Shown here piece by piece: positions 54,927-63,963 of a DNA stretch of 64,000 bases. The DNA is from Dyadobacter koreensis (GTDB lineage Bacteria; Bacteroidota; Bacteroidia; Cytophagales; Spirosomataceae), in the NCBI RefSeq assembly GCF_900108855.1, contig NZ_FNXY01000006.1, forward strand, positions 310,001 to 374,000, given 5' to 3'. The notes under the pieces were generated by a model. It was not told the origin of the DNA and did not search any database. It saw nothing but the letters and a program-made list of their open reading frames with translations. Each line of letters opens with the position of its first letter. The first letter of the stretch is position 1. The translations under genes were made by a program, and so were the position numbers.

Positions 54927-56966
54927 ATGATGCGAAAGAGATCGAAATATATTCTGGGAGCTTTTGTTTGCACTTTGCTGGCAAGCCAGGAAGGTAACGG
55001 ACAAAGTAAAGGTCTGGTGAACACATCTAAAAGTTCACATGCAAAACTTTACAGCACGGATATGGATGCGGTGCAATGGACGCAGGGTTTTTGGGCCGAC
55101 AGATTCAGAGTTTGCAAAGAAATGATGGTTCCTGACCTTTGGAAAACATATACAAATCCTGAATTAAGCCATTCATTCCGCAATTTTGAAATTGCCGCCG
55201 GTCTTGAAGAAGGGAAATTCAGGGGGCCGTCTTTTCATGATGGCGACTTTTACAAAACCTTTGAGGCGATGGCCAGTATGTATGCTGTCACTAAAGATGT
55301 AAAGCTGGATGCAACTATGGATCATGCCATCGCTGTAATTGCAAAAGCTCAGCGTAACGACGGATATATTTATACGAAAGCAATCATCGAACAAAAGCAA
55401 AAAGGTGATTCGAAAATGTTCGATGACCGGCTGAGTTTTGAAGCCTATAATTTCGGCCATTTGATGACGGCCGCCTGTGTTCATTACCGGGCGACCGGAA
55501 AAACTTCGCTGCTGGCTGTTGCTAAAAAATCTGCTGATTTTCTGATTGGTTTTTATAGTACCGCCTCCGACGAGCAGGCAAGAAATGCCATTTGTCCGTC
55601 ACATTACATGGGTCTTTCTGAGTTGTACCGGACAACCCGTGAAGAGAAATATCTTACGTTGGTCAAACATTTGATTGCCATAAAAGGTGCTACTGAGGGA
55701 ACGGACGACAACCAGGATCGTATTCCATTTTTGAAACAAACGAAAGTAATGGGGCATGCGGTGAGAGCAAATTATTTGTTTGCCGGTGTTGCTGATGTGT
55801 ATGCCGAAACTGGCGATCCTGCACTGCTATCACAGCTGAATTTGATGTGGGATGATCTCACACAACATAAAATGTACGTAACCGGTGGATGTGGTTCTTT
55901 ATATGATGGAGTTTCGCCGGATGGGACTTCTTATAAGCCGAATGAGGTACAGAAAATCCATCAGGCGTATGGCCGCGATTTTCAGCTTCCAAATTTTACT
56001 GCTCATAATGAAACTTGCGCCAACATCGGAAATGTACTTTGGAACTGGCGAATGCTGCAAATTACCGGCGACGCGAAGTATGCTGATATTGTAGAACTAG
56101 CACTCTATAACAGTGTTTTGTCAGGAATAAGTTTGAGTGGAGACAAGTTTTTATATACAAATCCATTAAGTTCTTCCGACGCTTTGCCCTTTGCGCAGCG
56201 CTGGTCGAAAGATCGTCAGCACTACATCGGACTCTCGAATTGCTGTCCGCCGAATACGGTTCGCACCGTTGCCGAGGTCAGTCAATATGCTTATAGTGTA
56301 TCAGATAAGGGACTATATTTTAATCTGTATGGTGGAAATAATCTTGAAACAAAACTGAAAAGCGGCTCCGTTTTAAAACTTTCGCAGACCACTGATTATC
56401 CATGGGATGGCAAAGTGAGCATCAAACTGGAAGAAGCGCCAACAGAATCATTTTCTTTATTTCTTCGTATTCCCGGCTGGTGTAGTGACGCAAAGCTGCT
56501 TGTAAATGGCAAATCGCAAACCGTGAAACTGACACCAGGCGAATATGCAGAAATAGATAATACCTGGAAATCAGGTGATAAAATTGAGCTTATGCTGCCT
56601 ATGCCCGTTCGCCTGATAGAGTCAAATCCTTTGGTAGAAGAAACACGGAATCAGGTTGCAGTTAAACGAGGACCTGTGGTATATTGCCTTGAATCCATGG
56701 ATCTTCCAAAAGGAAAAACCATTTTTGACGTGGCCATTCCGGTAAAAAACAACCTGAAACCATCCCGCTTAACAATTGAAAACAGCCCAATTATGAGCTT
56801 GGAAGGTGAGGCAGCTTTGGTTGACAACTCTAACTGGAGTAAAAAATTATATCGCGAAATATCAACGGAAACACCGAAAATGATTCCCGTTCGCCTCGTG
56901 CCTTATTATGCCTGGGGCAACCGCGGTCACAATGACATGTCCGTCTGGCTGCCCCTGGTCAGGTGA
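54927..56966 (+). CDS. GH127-family beta-L-arabinofuranosidase/aceric-acid-type enzyme
   Basis: The start is set at the ATG at 54927, just after the previous stop, which begins MMRKRSKYIL and gives a signal ending GNGQ. The open frame continues upstream into the rhamnosidase gene. The 679-residue protein is a GH127 (alpha/alpha)6 enzyme. The zinc site is visible as Glu362 and Cys364 (NETCANIG) and Cys439-Cys440 (SNCCPPN), of which one Cys is the nucleophile in this family. GH127 members cut beta-L-arabinofuranosides, and one Bacteroides member acts on aceric acid of RG-II. It is the last gene of block C, and its stop codon abuts that of the convergent higA. Confidence 0.92.
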   Translation: MMRKRSKYILGAFVCTLLASQEGNGQSKGLVNTSKSSHAKLYSTDMDAVQWTQGFWADRFRVCKEMMVPDLWKTYTNPELSHSFRNFEIAAGLEEGKFRGPSFHDGDFYKTFEAMASMYAVTKDVKLDATMDHAIAVIAKAQRNDGYIYTKAIIEQKQKGDSKMFDDRLSFEAYNFGHLMTAACVHYRATGKTSLLAVAKKSADFLIGFYSTASDEQARNAICPSHYMGLSELYRTTREEKYLTLVKHLIAIKGATEGTDDNQDRIPFLKQTKVMGHAVRANYLFAGVADVYAETGDPALLSQLNLMWDDLTQHKMYVTGGCGSLYDGVSPDGTSYKPNEVQKIHQAYGRDFQLPNFTAHNETCANIGNVLWNWRMLQITGDAKYADIVELALYNSVLSGISLSGDKFLYTNPLSSSDALPFAQRWSKDRQHYIGLSNCCPPNTVRTVAEVSQYAYSVSDKGLYFNLYGGNNLETKLKSGSVLKLSQTTDYPWDGKVSIKLEEAPTESFSLFLRIPGWCSDAKLLVNGKSQTVKLTPGEYAEIDNTWKSGDKIELMLPMPVRLIESNPLVEETRNQVAVKRGPVVYCLESMDLPKGKTIFDVAIPVKNNLKPSRLTIENSPIMSLEGEAALVDNSNWSKKLYREISTETPKMIPVRLVPYYAWGNRGHNDMSVWLPLVR

Positions 56967-57344
56967 TCAGGCATTGTCCAGTAAAAAGCCAGGATCGATA
57001 TCCAATTTTTTGTACACAGCTTTTAGAAAAGAAACATCTGGCTCACGTTTGCCACTCAGGATTTGCGAAAGTTTAGGTTTTCCCAGACCCAGCATATCGG
57101 CTAAAGCAGCTTGGGTAAGTTTGAGTTGGAAACGTTTTAATTCGACCATTTCGCTAATCGTTTTGGGCATAGGGAAAGGATAAAAAATCTTTTCATAAGC
57201 TTGAATGGAAGAAGCCAGTGTTTCGATTTTTTCAGCCTCTTGAATGGTGATATTATTCTCACCTTTCTTCATCAACGAATTAAGTTGATCAAGGGCGTTT
57301 TGGTAATCTTTTTCTGTTTTTATGATTTTCATAAAATTGATCAT
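56967..57344 (-). CDS. higA: HigA-type XRE antitoxin
   Basis: This 125-residue protein has the HigA layout with a helix-turn-helix near the C-terminus (about residues 66-110): VELKRFQLKLTQAALADMLG, GKPKLSQILSGKREPDVSFL. Antitoxins of this type neutralise HigB and autorepress the operon. The upstream toxin frame ends at TAA overlapping the ATG by one base (TAATG), the usual toxin-first higBA order. That toxin gene carries an internal stop codon, so this antitoxin looks orphaned. It might still act as a repressor of this locus or against a related toxin elsewhere. It lies tail to tail with the GH127 gene with no spacer. Confidence 0.85.
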   Translation of the reverse strand: MINFMKIIKTEKDYQNALDQLNSLMKKGENNITIQEAEKIETLASSIQAYEKIFYPFPMPKTISEMVELKRFQLKLTQAALADMLGLGKPKLSQILSGKREPDVSFLKAVYKKLDIDPGFLLDNA

Positions 57345-57637
57345 TATAATGTTGTCAGATCCAATTTATCATACGCTTTATGTGTGCCCACGAAACGAAT
57401 AAAGAGTGTTCGCTTTCTGAAAAATATCCTGGCGATTAGTCGACAATTATTTCCGGAAATGTTTAAAACAAATAAACCGTTACCAACAGAGTCGACGGAC
57501 TTATAAGAATGTTTTAAATCGCTGAAATTAGACCAGTCGGCTATTGTAGTTTCTCGATACCATTTTTACAACGCGTTTTGATAAAGCGGATTTATTATGC
57601 AAAACTCTCTGATGGCACGATGCGAAACAATTACCAT
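57344..57637 (-). pseudogene. higB: HigB-type mRNA interferase toxin with an in-frame TAA
   Basis: Reading leftwards from ATG at 57637 gives 97 residues of HigB homology to the TAA at 57344, with one internal stop at codon 24 (TAA at 57566-57568). Family landmarks on both sides of it are readable in one frame: SHRAIREF before, and KWYRETTIADWSNFSDLKHS, VLNISGNNCRLIARIFF and LFIRFVGTHKAYDKLD after. HigB normally has ALxxWY here, so only a single codon is mutated. No frameshift is seen. The GNNCRLIA segment also departs from the common GNKYRLV, consistent with drift. A truncated toxin starting at an internal codon is possible but would lack the first helix. Confidence 0.85.
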
Positions 57638-57701
57638 AAAATGAATTTTAAGTGTGTGTGTAATAAATATTATTTACAAATATAAAATAATATTTCAAAT
57701 T

Positions 57702-59144
57702 ATGAAATTTATGAACATTCTGAAATTTTGTACTTGTATTGCTGTTTTAGTATTAATTTCAAGCAGATACGGCTATGTGTCAGCTCAACAAACCTACCAG
57801 TCCAACTGGCCTTCTCTGGAAAAACATGTTGAAGTCCCGGAATGGATTCGGGATGCGAAATTTGGAATTTATTGTCATTGGGGCGTTTACGCAGTTCCGG
57901 CGTATAACAATGAACATTACATCCAACACATGCATAACGACAGTCCGGATTATTCAAAACTGGGAACTTATAAACGCCATCTGGCACTTTACGGACCACT
58001 GGAAAAATTCGATTATCATGACTTTATCCCGATGTTTAAAGGTGAGAAATTTAATGCTGATGAGTGGGCAGATTTATTTGTGAAAGGCGGAGCGAAGTTT
58101 GCCGGTCCTGTAGCTGAGCATCATGATGGTTTTGCAATGTGGGACAGTAAGTTGACACCGTTTAATGCAAAAGCGATGGGCCCTAAACGTGATGTAGTTG
58201 GTGAACTGGAAAAATCGATACGTAGCAGAGGGATGAAATTTTTCACGTCGCTGCATCATGAGTTGAATTACACAAATGTGAAAATGAAGCCGGGATGGGC
58301 CGGAACAGATCCGAAATATGCAAAGCTATATGGTTCTACAATGAAAAAGGCGGAGTGGGATCAGATGTGGATGGATAAGTGTAATGAACTGGTTGATAAA
58401 TATCACCCGGATATCATTTATCATGACGCATGGCTCGAACAAGTCCCCACAAAGAATATTCAAACTTATCTGTCCCATTTTTTCAATGAGGCCGAAAAGA
58501 GAAAACAGGATGTGATTGTCACATATAAAGGCGATGATCTCCCGGCTGGCGTGGGTATGGAAGATCATGAAAACTCAAACCCGACACAAATAATACCTAA
58601 ACCATGGTTATGTGATTATTCGATCGGAACGGGTTTGTCTTATTCATGGGGGTATACGGAAGGGATGGAGATAAGGCCGGCGAAAGAAATTATTCAGACA
58701 TTGATTGAAGTCGTCAGCAAGAACGGTCAAATGCTTCTGAATCTTTCTCCAAAAGCAGACGGAACGTTTCCGGACGATCAGAAAGAAGTGGTTTACAAAG
58801 TCGGGCGGTGGATGTGGTCGTTCGGGGAGGCACTTTATGATACAAGACCTTTTGATGTTTTCGGTGAAACGACCCAGGCAAAAAATAAGGTTTATTATAC
58901 GCGAAAAGATAAAACTGTTTATGCGATTTTTCTTGACTGGCCAGGCGACAACGTTGCGATTAATTTGAAACAAATGACAAAGGAAAGTCTTAAAGGAAAT
59001 GTAAAGTCAGTGCAATTGTTGGGGTTGAAAAATTTGGTGAAATGTGAAAATCAGCTGAATGAAACTGGTTTGAGATTTACGGTTCCAGCAAAAACGAGAG
59101 TTCCCTCTGATATCGCTTATGTTTTTAAGATAGAAACGGAATAG
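57702..59144 (+). CDS. GH29-family alpha-L-fucosidase
   Basis: The start at 57702 (MKFMNILKF) gives a normal signal ending VSAQ. The open frame 16 codons further upstream does not. The 480-residue enzyme is a retaining GH29 TIM barrel: WIRDAKFGIYCHWGVYAVPA (about 42-61), GGAKFAGPVAEHHDGFAMWD (about 128-147) and the nucleophile Asp242 in DIIYHDAWLEQVP. A C-terminal beta domain follows. It releases alpha-linked L-fucose, found in RG-II side chains and xyloglucan. It lies past the higBA remnant and ends at a terminator, so it has its own transcription start, probably in the AT-rich 57640-57700 stretch. Confidence 0.92.
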   Translation: MKFMNILKFCTCIAVLVLISSRYGYVSAQQTYQSNWPSLEKHVEVPEWIRDAKFGIYCHWGVYAVPAYNNEHYIQHMHNDSPDYSKLGTYKRHLALYGPLEKFDYHDFIPMFKGEKFNADEWADLFVKGGAKFAGPVAEHHDGFAMWDSKLTPFNAKAMGPKRDVVGELEKSIRSRGMKFFTSLHHELNYTNVKMKPGWAGTDPKYAKLYGSTMKKAEWDQMWMDKCNELVDKYHPDIIYHDAWLEQVPTKNIQTYLSHFFNEAEKRKQDVIVTYKGDDLPAGVGMEDHENSNPTQIIPKPWLCDYSIGTGLSYSWGYTEGMEIRPAKEIIQTLIEVVSKNGQMLLNLSPKADGTFPDDQKEVVYKVGRWMWSFGEALYDTRPFDVFGETTQAKNKVYYTRKDKTVYAIFLDWPGDNVAINLKQMTKESLKGNVKSVQLLGLKNLVKCENQLNETGLRFTVPAKTRVPSDIAYVFKIETE

Positions 59145-59161
59145 TATTTTCGGTACCAGGA

Positions 59162-59200
59162 AAAGATCACAGATTAAAATTAATTTAGTCTGTGATCTTT
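59162..59200 (+). terminator. Intrinsic terminator after the GH29 gene
   Basis: AAAGATCACAGA (59162-59173) pairs with TCTGTGATCTTT (59189-59200). Five more pairs, one of them G-U, close a five-base loop. The T-rich end follows. It also faces the convergent DUF1080 gene. Confidence 0.85.
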
Positions 59201-59255
59201 ATTATTTCCAGCCGCTGCAAAACATGTTTGCACGTGATGAAATCATTCTTCCAAT

Positions 59256-60023
59256 CTACAATTCTCTTACCCAGATATTCCGAAAACTCACGCGGCTGTT
59301 ATGCTCCTGTAGCCGCAAGGGAAGTTTTGATTCATGGTATTCATATTTTGGATAACCCTGATAAACCATCGGGCCTTTAATTTCCGAATGGTTAAGGATC
59401 AGTACGTTATTGTGAAAAACGGTCAGGAATCCAGGTGTTTTCAGTGTTTTATCTTCACGAAAAACCGGGGCGTTGAACACGATGTCGAACGTTTGCCAGG
59501 TCTGCGGTTTCAATGACGCGTTTACAAGCGGAATTTGCTGTTTATAAATACTACCTGCCTGCCCGTTATAATAGATGCGCGTTTCATACTGATAGGATTC
59601 ATATATCTGTAATTCGTATAAACCCATTAGAAACACGCCGCTGTTTCCTCGATTATTGCTTTTATCTTCCTTGGGATTAGGTGTTTTCCATTCAAGATGT
59701 AGTTGAATGCTCCCGAATTTTTGTCTGGTTTCAATATCTGTTGTTTTTGGAACTATCGTGAGTTCATTTTGCGAAGCATTCCACTTCACAGGCTCACCAT
59801 TGATATGCTTCCATTTATCAAGATCACCTTTTCCTCCATACAGAACGATCGCGTCGGATGGAGGGCTTCCATAAGATGCAGGTGTTACCAAAGGTGGTTT
59901 TACAGACCAGTCTTCCGTAGCAGATGCTGGCGGAAGTGTCTGGTTGTTGTCAGATTGCGCGAAAGAATATGTACGCGATAGCAGGAAAGTTATCAGCGAA
60001 ATGAAAATTGAAAACCTTCTCAT
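59256..60023 (-). CDS. Exported DUF1080 (3-keto-disaccharide hydrolase-like) protein
   Basis: This 255-residue protein has a signal ending SFAQ (about residue 23). The rest is the DUF1080 jellyroll fold: IVLYGGKGDLDKWKHINGEP (about 59-78), GSIQLHLEWKTPN, GNSGVFLMGLYELQIYESYQ and a terminal FRNIWVREL. Related domains bind or hydrolyse glycans, including 3-keto-glucosides. No catalytic residues can be assigned with confidence. It is the last gene of a three-gene minus-strand unit, 62 bases after the copper-domain protein. Confidence 0.82.
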   Translation of the reverse strand: MRRFSIFISLITFLLSRTYSFAQSDNNQTLPPASATEDWSVKPPLVTPASYGSPPSDAIVLYGGKGDLDKWKHINGEPVKWNASQNELTIVPKTTDIETRQKFGSIQLHLEWKTPNPKEDKSNNRGNSGVFLMGLYELQIYESYQYETRIYYNGQAGSIYKQQIPLVNASLKPQTWQTFDIVFNAPVFREDKTLKTPGFLTVFHNNVLILNHSEIKGPMVYQGYPKYEYHESKLPLRLQEHNSRVSFRNIWVREL

Positions 60024-60085
60024 TATAAAAATGGTTTAAAAGGTTGGATGAGCAGAACAAAGAACAAAATTGAAAAATCTCCTTT

Positions 60086-62176
60086 TTATTTTACCCGCAT
60101 AATACCCTTCATTACAAATGAATGTCCGGGGAAACTGCATAGATACGGGTAATCCCCTGCTTTCGGAGCGGTAAAGTAGATAGTTTGAGAAGTCTCCGGC
60201 TGTATCAGGCAGGTATGAAAGAGTACTGAATTTGTCGCAGGGATATAGCCGGCGTTCGTGCCATCTAAACCCATATCCATCGCAAGTTTTCCGACTTCTG
60301 CACCTTTTCCCGGTGTTGTGATCACAAGATTGTGGAGCATGTCGTCATTATTGTTAAATATTAATTTGACTTTTGCTCCCGGCCTCACTTCAATCAGTTC
60401 CTTATCAAATTTTAGTCCGGGTTTTGTTGCCATTGTAATGATTATGTCCGGTCCTTTTTTCCAGTCGGACGGCTGTTCGCGGACCGATTTTTGAGAATCT
60501 TCACCGCAACCTGAAACCTCAACTTTGTTGTCATGGTTCATCGCATGATGGTCATGAACACTTCCTTCGGGGAATGAATTTATGGTATAATACGCTTTCG
60601 GGTGGAGAATTTCCTCTCCGTCCGCCGATTTGAGATTATCCACTTTTAGTTCATGAATATAACCTTCTCGAAGTCCGTTGATATCCAGTTTTACAGTTTT
60701 TCCATCGGATGAAACGGTCGCTTTTTTGATCGTGCATTTTCTGGAATTGATGACCGGACTGCCATATTTTTTATGATAACTGTATGTAAATCCTGTCATA
60801 GCATAATTAGAAACGCTTGCAGCCATCTTTTGGTCAACCGGTTTGGTAAATTCCAGGTCAAATCCGTCTTTCGTTATCCGCATTTCCTTGATTTCCATCG
60901 GAATTTTTCCATCCCATTTTAGTCGCTGAAGTCCGTATAAATCCTTTCCGGTTGATGCCCAGCCGCGGCTTGTCATACCTACAAAAAGTGAATTGTCGCT
61001 ACCCCAGGCCATACGTAGAATTCCGGATGAAAAACCTTCCCGAAACGGAAAGCAGGCGCCCTGATACTGACCGTTTACCTTTTCAAGAAATGCTCTCATT
61101 ATCTTGCTATGTCCTTGATCTCCAACCAAAAGTTGTCCCTCGAATGGTCCGAACTTATCAGAATTTACGGATATGATTGCTGAGGTAGAAATGCCCATAA
61201 CTGTGTGCGGAAACCAGATCGAAGGCAGTTTGAAGTTTGGCTTTCCTTTGGCATAATCAAACATCAAGCCGGCCGAATCAGGAAATGAAGATCGTTTTAA
61301 TGCGATAGGGGAGTTTGGTTCACCCGACCAGCGCAGGCCTGCCGGATGGCCCGCAAAATCACCTTGATCTAAGTGCGTTATCCTTCCGGATCCGATCCAG
61401 TCTCCCTGATTTTCAGCAAAAAAAATATCTCCAACCTTATTTAATCCAAAAGCTGCTGGCGACCGCATACCTGTTGCGAAGGGAGTCATTTTTCCGTCTT
61501 CGGTAATTTGTAGCATCCAGCCCCGCCACTTCGTAAGGCTCTCACCGCGACCAACCCAGGAAAGGTTAAGTGTCACCAGCATATTGCCATTTGGTAAGAT
61601 CAATGGTCCGTAAGAATATTCATGATAATTTCCTGAAATCGGCCAGGAGTATACTGTGTGAAAATTGTCAGCGAGTCCGTCAGCGTTCGTGTCTGAAATT
61701 TTCGTCAGTTCCGACCTTTGCGTCGTGTAAAAAGCTCCGTTTTTTTGAGCCAGCCATAAAGGTTCGTGAAGTCCAGAGGCGAAGAGAGAATATTTAGGTA
61801 GCCGATTTTTTTGTTGGTAAGGATCCTCAATCACCCAAATTTCTCCCCGCCGGGTCGCAACACCAAGTTTATCGTCATCGGTAAAAGCAAGTCCGCCCAC
61901 TTCAAGTTTGACACTATCCGGAATCGGTACAGAAATGATTTGATAAAATTTGTTTTCACGATCTGCAATGTCGTTTTGCGCGAATGATACCTGCGTAAAT
62001 AAACTTACAAGAATCGAGTAAAAAATTCCGTTCAAATGTTTACAAAAGCGTTTTTTGCTTAGATGTTCTTTTTGAATCAGGTCGGTATTGCAACAATACC
62101 GTCTGCGTTTCAAAGAACAGATTTCTCCTTCAAACCTCGAAAAAATGCCAACAAAATTGCTGTCGAAAGCTACCAT
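60086..62176 (-). CDS. Beta-propeller protein fused to a cupredoxin domain
   Basis: This about 696-residue protein has a hydrophobic segment at about 48-66 (GIFYSILVSLFTQVSFAQ), which looks like a signal. The first about 45 residues before it are unusual, so the true start may lie further inside. The middle is a six-bladed propeller of the sugar-dehydrogenase/heme-like type (GGLAFTDDDKLGVATRRGEI, LPNGNMLVTLNLSWVGRG, AFGLNKVGDIFFAENQGDW). The last 120 residues form a blue-copper cupredoxin fold with ligands His in MLHNLVIT and Cys, His and Met in LCSFPGHSFVMKG. It may be a periplasmic oxidoreductase with an electron-transfer tail. Its start overlaps the upstream gene by 7 bases. Confidence 0.75.
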   Translation of the reverse strand: MVAFDSNFVGIFSRFEGEICSLKRRRYCCNTDLIQKEHLSKKRFCKHLNGIFYSILVSLFTQVSFAQNDIADRENKFYQIISVPIPDSVKLEVGGLAFTDDDKLGVATRRGEIWVIEDPYQQKNRLPKYSLFASGLHEPLWLAQKNGAFYTTQRSELTKISDTNADGLADNFHTVYSWPISGNYHEYSYGPLILPNGNMLVTLNLSWVGRGESLTKWRGWMLQITEDGKMTPFATGMRSPAAFGLNKVGDIFFAENQGDWIGSGRITHLDQGDFAGHPAGLRWSGEPNSPIALKRSSFPDSAGLMFDYAKGKPNFKLPSIWFPHTVMGISTSAIISVNSDKFGPFEGQLLVGDQGHSKIMRAFLEKVNGQYQGACFPFREGFSSGILRMAWGSDNSLFVGMTSRGWASTGKDLYGLQRLKWDGKIPMEIKEMRITKDGFDLEFTKPVDQKMAASVSNYAMTGFTYSYHKKYGSPVINSRKCTIKKATVSSDGKTVKLDINGLREGYIHELKVDNLKSADGEEILHPKAYYTINSFPEGSVHDHHAMNHDNKVEVSGCGEDSQKSVREQPSDWKKGPDIIITMATKPGLKFDKELIEVRPGAKVKLIFNNNDDMLHNLVITTPGKGAEVGKLAMDMGLDGTNAGYIPATNSVLFHTCLIQPETSQTIYFTAPKAGDYPYLCSFPGHSFVMKGIMRVK

Positions 62177-63963
62177 ATTATATCAAACTTAATCATGCTG
62201 TTTTCTTGTTGTGCAGGAATTGAAACGACAAGTTTATCTCCCTCGGTTCCATGGTAAACTGTTGCCTTCGTGGCACCCGTTTCCAGGCCTGCGATGTAAT
62301 ATTGTTTATCATCCACTGAAAAATTCCCTTCACTTACTTTTTCAATGACCTTGCCTTCGGCCAGTAAACAATAGGAAGTTTCGACAGGGTTTTTGATTTT
62401 CAGCAACCGTGTCAGGCCGGTTCTGTCCTGGTTAGGAACGAAGCTATCTTCTATCGAAACGCCATCGAGTGCATAATAAAATATCGGAAAACCATCGTGA
62501 CCCAATTTATATCCGCGGTTGGAGTACACACCTTCCGGAGCTTGCACTGAATCTGGCCAGACGGAACTTTCGGGAATTTTTTTTGCGAGAATTGGCTTGC
62601 CAGGCAATTCCAGCCTGGCCCCCAGCGGAATTTCCAGTTGCTTCTCTCCACGCTCGGTCCACATGTTGGAAACATCTATGTATTTCCCGTGCCACACAGT
62701 CGTCAGGCTGAATTTTTTCATGTCGTAAGCATAGTTCAAGCCTTGGGAGTTTTTGTCGGTCGGAATACCAACGGAGACGATGTATGGATTTATTATGCCA
62801 TTTTTTAGCATAAAGCCGCGCTGTATAACAGGTCTCCTTCTGACCTTATATTCCAACGGATCAAACTTTTCGCTTAGTCTTACCGATGCGTTCGTGGTTA
62901 GCGAATGCCATGGAATCTGGGGACCTTCATAATGCAGAACAAGGCATTCGTCAGAATTTGAATAAACGATCCTGAAGGGAAATTTTCCTTTTTTTAGTTT
63001 TTGTTTTGCGTAAAAAGCTTTCTCAAAATCCCGTGATCCTTTATTTTCAATCACTAATTTTCCATCAATAAAAAGCCATGCTCCGCCGCCTGCTGTCAAC
63101 TTGAAAAGGTATTCGCCATCTGTCGGGATTTCGGCAAAACCATTAAAGACCAGTTGAGATTTTCTATCACCGACTTGGTGCGAGATGGAATCAGTAATTC
63201 CGGTTCGTTTCGGTTTGAGACTTAGAAGCGTGTCGATATTCTTATGCAGCCCCGGATATACTTTAAACTTTATATCCGTTAATTTAATCTCGTCTTTTTC
63301 ATAAATTTTATAGCTGATATTTCTGATTGCGAAAGGTGATATTTCTCCCAGAATGACCAGTGGCCCTGTTTCACTTTCAGTCCTAAAAGAACTGTGTTCC
63401 GAAATCAGAATTTTTGTCGATCCCTGAACCTGTTGCCCGTTAATCAGAATTTGCTCCAAAACGGCATCTTTGATCTTCGAGCCTCTGGAATCGAATTCGG
63501 AAGCTCTGAAACGCACAGACAGATTTTGCCAAAGTCCTGGTGCTCTCATGGCATTATTTGCATTGCTCAGCCAGGCGTCGGTTATTTTTACCTCATAACG
63601 TCCTTGAAAGAGTATAGAAAAAGAAGCAGATTTACTCAATAAAAAGTCCAGATTTAAGTCAATGTCGCCGTGTTTTAGTTTCGTTTCTAATGCTTTATCT
63701 CCTTTTAGTTTAGGTAAATAAACTAAAACGCCTTTTCCATTTTTTGTTTCAAGATCATTTTTCTGATCACGATCAGCTGAAATATTCCCGGCAATGATCC
63801 ATTTCGTTGATTTCGAAGGATGGAACTGGCTCAAATCATCTGTCGTCAACGGTTCGGAAGATAATGAAGGAGAAGAAATATTTTCCTGACTTTTAGCTTT
63901 TTCGATAAATGCGAAAGATAGTAAGGTAAGAAAATACAGAAAAGGAAATTTAAAGCTTGTCAT
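62170..63963 (-). CDS. Exported DUF1080/PA14-like protein
   Basis: This 597-residue protein has a signal (about residues 5-25) and appears to hold two beta domains. The first (about 90-220) is DUF1080-like, with SFSILFQGRYEVKITDAWLS and LWQNLSVRFRASEFDSRG. The second (about 255-370) is PA14-like, with LVFNGFAEIPTDGEYLFKLT, GGAWLFIDGKLVIENKG and FPFRIVYSNSD, a fold that often binds carbohydrate. The C-terminal part has no family I recognise. It is the first gene of the minus-strand unit, so its promoter should lie at or past the window end. The next gene starts inside its last codons. Confidence 0.68.
   Translation of the reverse strand: MTSFKFPFLYFLTLLSFAFIEKAKSQENISSPSLSSEPLTTDDLSQFHPSKSTKWIIAGNISADRDQKNDLETKNGKGVLVYLPKLKGDKALETKLKHGDIDLNLDFLLSKSASFSILFQGRYEVKITDAWLSNANNAMRAPGLWQNLSVRFRASEFDSRGSKIKDAVLEQILINGQQVQGSTKILISEHSSFRTESETGPLVILGEISPFAIRNISYKIYEKDEIKLTDIKFKVYPGLHKNIDTLLSLKPKRTGITDSISHQVGDRKSQLVFNGFAEIPTDGEYLFKLTAGGGAWLFIDGKLVIENKGSRDFEKAFYAKQKLKKGKFPFRIVYSNSDECLVLHYEGPQIPWHSLTTNASVRLSEKFDPLEYKVRRRPVIQRGFMLKNGIINPYIVSVGIPTDKNSQGLNYAYDMKKFSLTTVWHGKYIDVSNMWTERGEKQLEIPLGARLELPGKPILAKKIPESSVWPDSVQAPEGVYSNRGYKLGHDGFPIFYYALDGVSIEDSFVPNQDRTGLTRLLKIKNPVETSYCLLAEGKVIEKVSEGNFSVDDKQYYIAGLETGATKATVYHGTEGDKLVVSIPAQQENSMIKFDIIW

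Noticed and set aside
56967..57637. A functional HigBA toxin-antitoxin module
   Set aside because: The toxin frame has TAA at codon 24, so a full-length toxin cannot be made without readthrough.
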